Assembly (NCBI GenBank): GCA_947440715.1
Contig: CANETI010000019.1
Coordinates: forward strand, 1-12,832
Direction of reading: 5' to 3'
Source of the DNA: Planctomycetota bacterium
GTDB lineage: Bacteria > Planctomycetota > UBA11346
Length of the DNA stretch: 12,832 bases
In this document: positions 8,215-12,832 of the stretch, in pieces
Layout: every line of letters begins with the position of its first letter
Position numbering within the stretch: position 1 is the first letter of the stretch
Position numbers and translations under genes: made by a program
Notes under the pieces: generated by a model
What the model was told of the DNA's origin: nothing
Database searches by the model: none
Seen by the model: the letters and a program-made list of their open reading frames with translations, nothing else

Positions 8215-8221
8215 TGAGGAG
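8215..8221 (+). promoter_or_regulatory. strong ribosome binding site of the kinase gene
   Basis: TGAGGAG with a 5-base spacer to the ATG at 8227. The upstream 186-base gap (8041-8226) includes an AT-rich stretch around 8130-8150 (TATAAA, TATATG) that could hold a promoter, but no convincing -35 partner was found. Confidence 0.6.
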
Positions 8222-8226
8222 TCCAC

Positions 8227-11200
8227 ATGAGCAATCCGCGTCCGAAGGATTCCGAGGATCTTAATCCAACCATTCCCGCCAAAGGTTGGGACGGCGCTGC
8301 AACTATACCTGTGACGAATGCAAAAGACGCTGAGTCCCCATCATCAGCTCAAAAAGGGTCTCAGCTCCATCAAGCAAAGAGCGTCAGCGGAACCATGGCG
8401 ACCTTGCCGATCGCGCAAAGTCACTTGGCCGAAACGATCACTGACCAAGCTGAGAAAATGGCGGCAACGCGCGCAACAGTTCCTGCTGGGCTAGCGGAAA
8501 CCTTACGCGCAGGAACTGCACTGCCCGAAAATTCGCCCACCTCATCGCAAAGTCGAACTAGTAGCGCGCTCACTTCTGAACATGGTCGAACCGGTACCGT
8601 TTCGCGTACGGTGCGTACGCGCATTAATCTTAATTTGCCGGCCGATGCTCAACAACTCGACCGTAAACTCCAATCATCGCGCACCTCCGTATTAGCAGAC
8701 ATGGCCACAGCGCGGTTATCGCGTGGCACTGGCGCAATTCCCAAAGGCCTTCAACGGCTGATTGACCAACAAGGCACTGAGGGTCGTTACGCCATTGATC
8801 GTCCGCTGGCTGCTGGCGGCATGGGCGCAGTATTAAAAATTGAAGATCACGATTTCCGTCGTGGCGCGGCGATGAAAGTAATTCACGCACGCTTTGCCGA
8901 CCAACCTGAGGCACTCGAACGTTTTCTTGCGGAAGCGCAAATTACTGCCCAACTTGAACACCCGAATATCGTCCCGATCCATGATCTTGGGACGATGGAG
9001 GACGGCACACTTTATTACACCATGAAGCTAATTGAGGGACGCTCACTTAATGCCCTCATCAAGCAGCTTATGCAAGGTCGCGGCCTACTCAAAGATGGTA
9101 AGGGTGCGCTGATTTCCGCAGATGCTGACGCACTAGCCGCAGTTCAACAATGGACCATCAATGAGCGAATCTTGGTATTTCTCAAAGTGCTCGACGGTGT
9201 CGGTTACGCCAATAGTCATGGTGTCGTCCACCGCGACATCAAACCAGATAATATTATGCTTGGTCCCCACGGCGAAGTTTTGGTCGTTGATTGGGGTATT
9301 GCCAAAGTTTTACCGGGTTCCGTAGCTACCGCGATTGAGGCGGGCGATGGTAAAGTTGGCCGACAAGTGGTTTCCCTGCGCGAAGCTGATGCGCTCAGTG
9401 CAACTCTTGAAGGACAGGCAATGGGAACCATTTTCTACATGCCGCCTGAGCAGGCAACGGGAAATCTTGCAGCGATTGATGCCCGTAGTGATATCTACGC
9501 CCTCGGTGCGACGCTCTACGAACTTTTGGCATTACGTCGCTGTCTCAATTCTTCGGCGTTACCTGATATGGTGATGCAGGTTGCTAATGGTGACTGGATT
9601 GCGTTTGATCGTGCTTGGGAACAAACCCAACCAGGCAGCAAAGCTGATCCTGATTTGACGGCGATTATTCACCAAGCCATGGCTCATGACCCCACCAAGC
9701 GTTATGCGTCGTGCGAAGCGTTTGCCGCAGATCTCCGTCGTTTCATTGCCGGACAAGGTGTACTCGCTCGACGGCGTAATTTAATTGAGCGCATTGGTTT
9801 ATGGTATGCTGCCCACCGTCGCCAAGTTCAAGTCGGCTTAGGGGTTGCGGTTATTGCCGCCGTTGCCGTCATGGCTGGCACGTGGATCGGTAGTCGAGAA
9901 CAACGCGCACTCGCCATTTCCACCGCTGCCGAAGCGCGACAAGTTGCAGCTACTGCTGGAGAGGATGTCCATTTATTACAAGATGCGGTCGCCAAGCTCC
10001 AAGCAGCGGTGACTTTAAATAGCAACGATACCCAGCTGCGCAGTTTACGGGAACAACTGCTCACAACCCTGGGCAAAGCGGAACAACGTGCGGACGCGCA
10101 AAAAATGGCAGAAGGCCAGCGCATCGCTATCACGGCTAAAATCGCTGAATTGCGCCAAAGCGCAAAACTGTTTCAAGACGCGGCGGCCAGTGAAAATCAA
10201 CCAGCTCAAAGTAAGAGTGCGCTTGAAAATGCTGAACGAGTGTTGACTTCAGCTATCGAACTTGATCCCAAAGACGTCGAACTTGACCAACAACGCGAAA
10301 AAGTTCGCGGCCTTTTACGCAATGAGCGCCAACGCATCGAATTACTCGCCAAACAAGAAGCTCGCGGTCAGGGTCAAGTGGCACTTGAAAAAGCTGAGCA
10401 GCAACTGGCCCAGGTTGCCGTCATACCGAGCGATACATCTGCGTTCCTCACGATTACTGATTTACTGAAAGTTTTAGACACTCATCTGCAGAAAGCGGAC
10501 GGGCTGGATGGCATGCAGGATCTCGTCAAACGCAGTGATCGCTTGCGTGCAGAGCTTGAACACAGGCTCACACTTTTGAATCGCCGTGATCAAGCCCTGC
10601 AATTAAAAGTTCGTGCCGCTAACGCGCTGCAAAACGGTCTTGTCGCTGACGCCGAACAAACGGTTCGCCAAGCACTTGATACGGCGCCCGATCACGTTGA
10701 AGCCCTGCCACTGCGACGTGAATTACAAGAACAGCTCACCTCCGTCATTGATATTAAACGTCGCAACGAAGAAATCACCCGCCGCCAAGTACGTGCCCAA
10801 GAAGCCGAGCAAAAACTCGCCTCAGCGAGAACCACTATGAAGGCACTCGCAGATGCCAGCAAACGTGCAATGACGGCACAAACCCTTGCCGCGAAATTAA
10901 ATCGTGAATTAGCATCAGAACCAGCAACGAAAAAAGAACCGCTGTTCGCCGCCCGTCGCTCCGCGCAAGAAGCCAACTTAGAAGCGGCGCAAAAATGGGC
11001 CGACAGCGAAACGTCGGCACAAAACGCCTTTGCTCTGGTCACCGACCAACCTGATTCAGTAAGTGCTATCGCCGCCAATGCCTTACTTGCGGATCTCTAT
11101 GTGCTGCGTTTGCGTGATGCGCGCACCAAAGGTAATTTGGCCGAGATGCTCGCCTACCGCAGTCAACTCATGCGCTATGATAACGCTGGGCGCTACCGCT

Positions 11201-12222
11201 CCGAAATAACTGGTCAGGGGACAGTACTTATTGATGCACCAACGGGCACCAATCTCACCCTTCACGCTTTGCGCGATACCGGGGATGGTCGCTTGATCGC
11301 CAGCGGAGACCCGTTGACGGTAGTTTCTAGACAGCCATTAACCGTAGACGCGGGCTCCTATCGCATCCAATCTGGCCAAAACGAAGTAGCTATTGCCGTT
11401 AAGGTTAATGAAAGCACGACGGTTACGATACCAACAGCCCTACCGACCATAGCCGGCCACAGCTTACGTTTCGTCCCTGTTCCGATCGAACTGGGCAAAT
11501 CATTCATGCTTGGGCAAGACGAAATAACCGTCGAGCAATATCGTGCGTTTATCAATGATCCGACGATTATCACGCAAGTAAAAGCCTCGTGGAAAAAATT
11601 GACCACAAGGGGCGACGGTGCGAGCGACGTACGCGAACCGTTGCTCTATATTCCGCGCACCGTGCCTTCAGCACGCGAGCCACTTTCATTAACTTGGCAA
11701 CTACTCCCACCAAATGCCAGTCGCATTGAATCCATCGAGCCTGAACTACTAGAAGCAGGAATGCCGATTACTGGTATTAGTCGAGTAGACGCAGAAGGAT
11801 TCTGCGCCTGGTTGAGTGCCAAAACAGGAAATCGAGTTCGCCTTCCCACAGCGGCAGAACGCGCCTGGGCCGCAAACGGCGGTGATCCAGCGCGCATTCA
11901 TCCGTGGGGTCCTGGTTTTGATCGCGCTTTTTCCGTTAATGCCTTTAGCCACGCTGAACGAGCTGCTGGCCCTGGAAGCAATTCCTATGACGTAGGTCCA
12001 TTCGGTCATCGGGATTTGGCTGGTAACGTGCGCGAGTGGTTAATGGATCGTCCTGCTCACCCTGGTGATCTCTTCACTGCTGGAACGAAGGGCGCACTAG
12101 TAGCTGGTGGTTCATGGGCTGATGAATCCGATTTCCTTTTTCGTTCCAACGCTAGCGAAAGTATAGATGATACATTCGTGTCACCCATTTTTGGTTTCCG
12201 CATTTTAGTGGAGTTTCCGTGA
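8227..12222 (+). CDS. transmembrane Ser/Thr protein kinase with coiled/TPR-like, PEGA-like and FGE-like (SUMF1) sensor region
   Basis: 1331 residues. Residues 1-185 are Ser/Thr/Ala-rich and probably disordered. The Hanks-type kinase domain spans about 188-507: glycine loop LAAGGMGAV (194-202), Lys217 (AAMK), Glu236, HRDIKPDN (Asp337, Asn342), DWG at 355-357 instead of DFG, MPPE (Glu408) and SDIYALG (Asp422). All catalytic residues are kept, so it should phosphorylate Ser/Thr. There are insertions before the HRD helix (about 283-308) and in the activation segment (about 362-397). One membrane helix lies near 534-554. The outer part holds helical TPR/coiled-coil repeats (about 560-985), a PEGA-like beta domain (996-1070), and an FGE-sulfatase (SUMF1) fold domain (about 1081-1329: RLPTAAERAWAA, DLAGNVREW, GGSW, GFRI). 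That domain lacks the catalytic cysteine pair, so it is likely a binding or sensing module. The stop overlaps the next gene by 4 bases. Confidence 0.93.
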   Translation: MSNPRPKDSEDLNPTIPAKGWDGAATIPVTNAKDAESPSSAQKGSQLHQAKSVSGTMATLPIAQSHLAETITDQAEKMAATRATVPAGLAETLRAGTALPENSPTSSQSRTSSALTSEHGRTGTVSRTVRTRINLNLPADAQQLDRKLQSSRTSVLADMATARLSRGTGAIPKGLQRLIDQQGTEGRYAIDRPLAAGGMGAVLKIEDHDFRRGAAMKVIHARFADQPEALERFLAEAQITAQLEHPNIVPIHDLGTMEDGTLYYTMKLIEGRSLNALIKQLMQGRGLLKDGKGALISADADALAAVQQWTINERILVFLKVLDGVGYANSHGVVHRDIKPDNIMLGPHGEVLVVDWGIAKVLPGSVATAIEAGDGKVGRQVVSLREADALSATLEGQAMGTIFYMPPEQATGNLAAIDARSDIYALGATLYELLALRRCLNSSALPDMVMQVANGDWIAFDRAWEQTQPGSKADPDLTAIIHQAMAHDPTKRYASCEAFAADLRRFIAGQGVLARRRNLIERIGLWYAAHRRQVQVGLGVAVIAAVAVMAGTWIGSREQRALAISTAAEARQVAATAGEDVHLLQDAVAKLQAAVTLNSNDTQLRSLREQLLTTLGKAEQRADAQKMAEGQRIAITAKIAELRQSAKLFQDAAASENQPAQSKSALENAERVLTSAIELDPKDVELDQQREKVRGLLRNERQRIELLAKQEARGQGQVALEKAEQQLAQVAVIPSDTSAFLTITDLLKVLDTHLQKADGLDGMQDLVKRSDRLRAELEHRLTLLNRRDQALQLKVRAANALQNGLVADAEQTVRQALDTAPDHVEALPLRRELQEQLTSVIDIKRRNEEITRRQVRAQEAEQKLASARTTMKALADASKRAMTAQTLAAKLNRELASEPATKKEPLFAARRSAQEANLEAAQKWADSETSAQNAFALVTDQPDSVSAIAANALLADLYVLRLRDARTKGNLAEMLAYRSQLMRYDNAGRYRSEITGQGTVLIDAPTGTNLTLHALRDTGDGRLIASGDPLTVVSRQPLTVDAGSYRIQSGQNEVAIAVKVNESTTVTIPTALPTIAGHSLRFVPVPIELGKSFMLGQDEITVEQYRAFINDPTIITQVKASWKKLTTRGDGASDVREPLLYIPRTVPSAREPLSLTWQLLPPNASRIESIEPELLEAGMPITGISRVDAEGFCAWLSAKTGNRVRLPTAAERAWAANGGDPARIHPWGPGFDRAFSVNAFSHAERAAGPGSNSYDVGPFGHRDLAGNVREWLMDRPAHPGDLFTAGTKGALVAGGSWADESDFLFRSNASESIDDTFVSPIFGFRILVEFP
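12210..12213 (+). promoter_or_regulatory. ribosome binding site inside the kinase 3' end
   Basis: GGAG with a 5-base spacer to the GTG at 12219. It decides the start of the downstream gene: no ATG occurs in frame until 12540, well past the signal peptide. The site lies within the last kinase codons, so kinase translation reaches it and coupling is expected. Confidence 0.6.
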
Positions 12223-12832
12223 ATCGCTTAATTCCCTGCGCTCTGATTTTATTTTCTTCCTGCGTTTACGGTGAAGATACTCCTCCACCGGCTGACGAAA
12301 AACCGCCGGTCCCGCCGCTGGGGGTAGCACCCGTCGTGAATCCAATTCCGACCAGCGTCGTCGCCGCATCAGCTATTCCCGCCCAGGCGCCAGCAGAAGG
12401 ACGTCGTTGGACTGGTTTCGCTGCGTTCGTCGGCGGCTGGGATAACAATGTTTTGCTCCAACCAGCAAACCGACCAAATGCTACTGATGAAAATTCTGCC
12501 GTACTCGGCGCCGAACTACGACTCGCTTGGCATCCACTTATGACATCCACTAAGCGAATCGATATTACCGCAGACGGTGATCAAACCACCTATCCTTCCG
12601 CCCATGAAGCCGACCTTTCACGTGGCGGCCTTCGTGCCTTTGGCCAACTCACACTGGAAAGCGATACCTTGGGGCGCATCGACCCTGGTTTACTGATCGC
12701 GGCACATCGCTATTGGCTCGATGGAGAAGGCGCTGCCTCCAGTTTAATGGCGACCGCAATGTTAACGAAAGTAAAGCCAAGTTGGGTTGGGGTCGCCACT
12801 GCCAGTTTGGTCCAACTCGAATATGATTTAAA
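12219..12832 (+). CDS. exported protein, probable outer-membrane beta-barrel (3' end beyond window)
   Basis: 204 residues visible, open at the right edge. The GTG start overlaps the kinase stop (GTGA). The signal peptide is MNRLIPCALILFSSCVYG, with likely cleavage after VYG. The LFSSC stretch resembles but does not fit a lipobox well. A Pro/Ala-rich linker (about 20-60) follows, then alternating-residue strands starting with WTGFAAFVGGWDNNVLL, a pattern common at the first strands of outer-membrane barrels (GxDxNV type), continuing through LGAELRLAW and GGLRAFGQLTLES. This suggests a barrel anchored in the outer membrane, but the family cannot be named from the fragment. Overlap with the kinase gene implies co-expression and possibly a shared signalling role, such as a partner of the kinase's periplasmic sensor region. 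Confidence 0.75.
   Translation, partial: MNRLIPCALILFSSCVYGEDTPPPADEKPPVPPLGVAPVVNPIPTSVVAASAIPAQAPAEGRRWTGFAAFVGGWDNNVLLQPANRPNATDENSAVLGAELRLAWHPLMTSTKRIDITADGDQTTYPSAHEADLSRGGLRAFGQLTLESDTLGRIDPGLLIAAHRYWLDGEGAASSLMATAMLTKVKPSWVGVATASLVQLEYDL

Noticed and set aside
10692..11078. 128-codon minus-strand frame inside the kinase gene
   Set aside because: Its Ala/Ser/Cys-rich translation is a typical antisense shadow of a Glu/Ala/Arg-rich coiled-coil region.
11467..12222. Kinase C-terminal domain as a working formylglycine-generating enzyme
   Set aside because: The segment equivalent to the catalytic Cys pair contains no cysteine, and related non-catalytic SUMF1 domains are common on bacterial kinases.

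Overview
The window looks like a chromosomal segment from a bacterium of the PVC superphylum (Planctomycetota, Verrucomicrobiota, Lentisphaerota or a relative). The evidence is gene content: a giant ThuA / soluble-dehydrogenase-like / HEAT / cytochrome c fusion, a secreted sulfatase, a secreted acetylxylan-esterase-like protein, and a membrane Ser/Thr kinase with an extracytoplasmic FGE-like (SUMF1) domain. Base composition is moderate, and most starts have a GGAG-type ribosome binding site. I cannot name the genus or the phylum with certainty.

Left part (1-6378, minus strand): an extracellular carbohydrate-degradation block. In order of transcription it holds a type I sulfatase (6378-4969), an AXE1-like esterase (4812-3526), a hairpin plus T-rich tract on the minus strand (3407-3378) that probably ends that transcript, and then a separately controlled multidomain gene (3260 to beyond the left edge). 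That gene begins behind a near-perfect LacI-family operator-like palindrome at 3318-3331. It is not closed in the window: 1086 codons are visible, running into a discoidin (F5/8 type C) domain. Together these genes suggest removal of sulfate and acyl groups from a decorated polysaccharide plus an oxidation step feeding electrons to a c-type heme. No glycoside hydrolase or transporter is visible here.

Middle (6379-8040): a divergent intergenic region of roughly 180 bases, then on the plus strand a radical SAM protein with an N-terminal B12-binding-like fold and a DUF4080-type C-terminus. Its substrate is unknown. It does not look like a sulfatase maturase.

Right part (8227-12832, plus strand): a 1331-residue transmembrane Ser/Thr kinase whose 3' end overlaps by 4 bases the GTG start of an exported protein that looks like the N-terminus of an outer-membrane beta-barrel (open at the right edge). 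The two are almost certainly translationally coupled, suggesting an envelope-spanning sensing unit.

No tRNA, rRNA, CRISPR array, insertion sequence or attachment site was seen. No gap between genes exceeds 300 bases: 3261-3525, 4813-4968, 6379-6555 and 8041-8226 are described under their regulatory features or findings. There is no clear-cut new defence or mobile system. The most interesting elements are the kinase/barrel pair, the kinase's cysteine-less FGE-like domain and T-phi-P motifs, and the LacI-type site controlling the cytochrome fusion.
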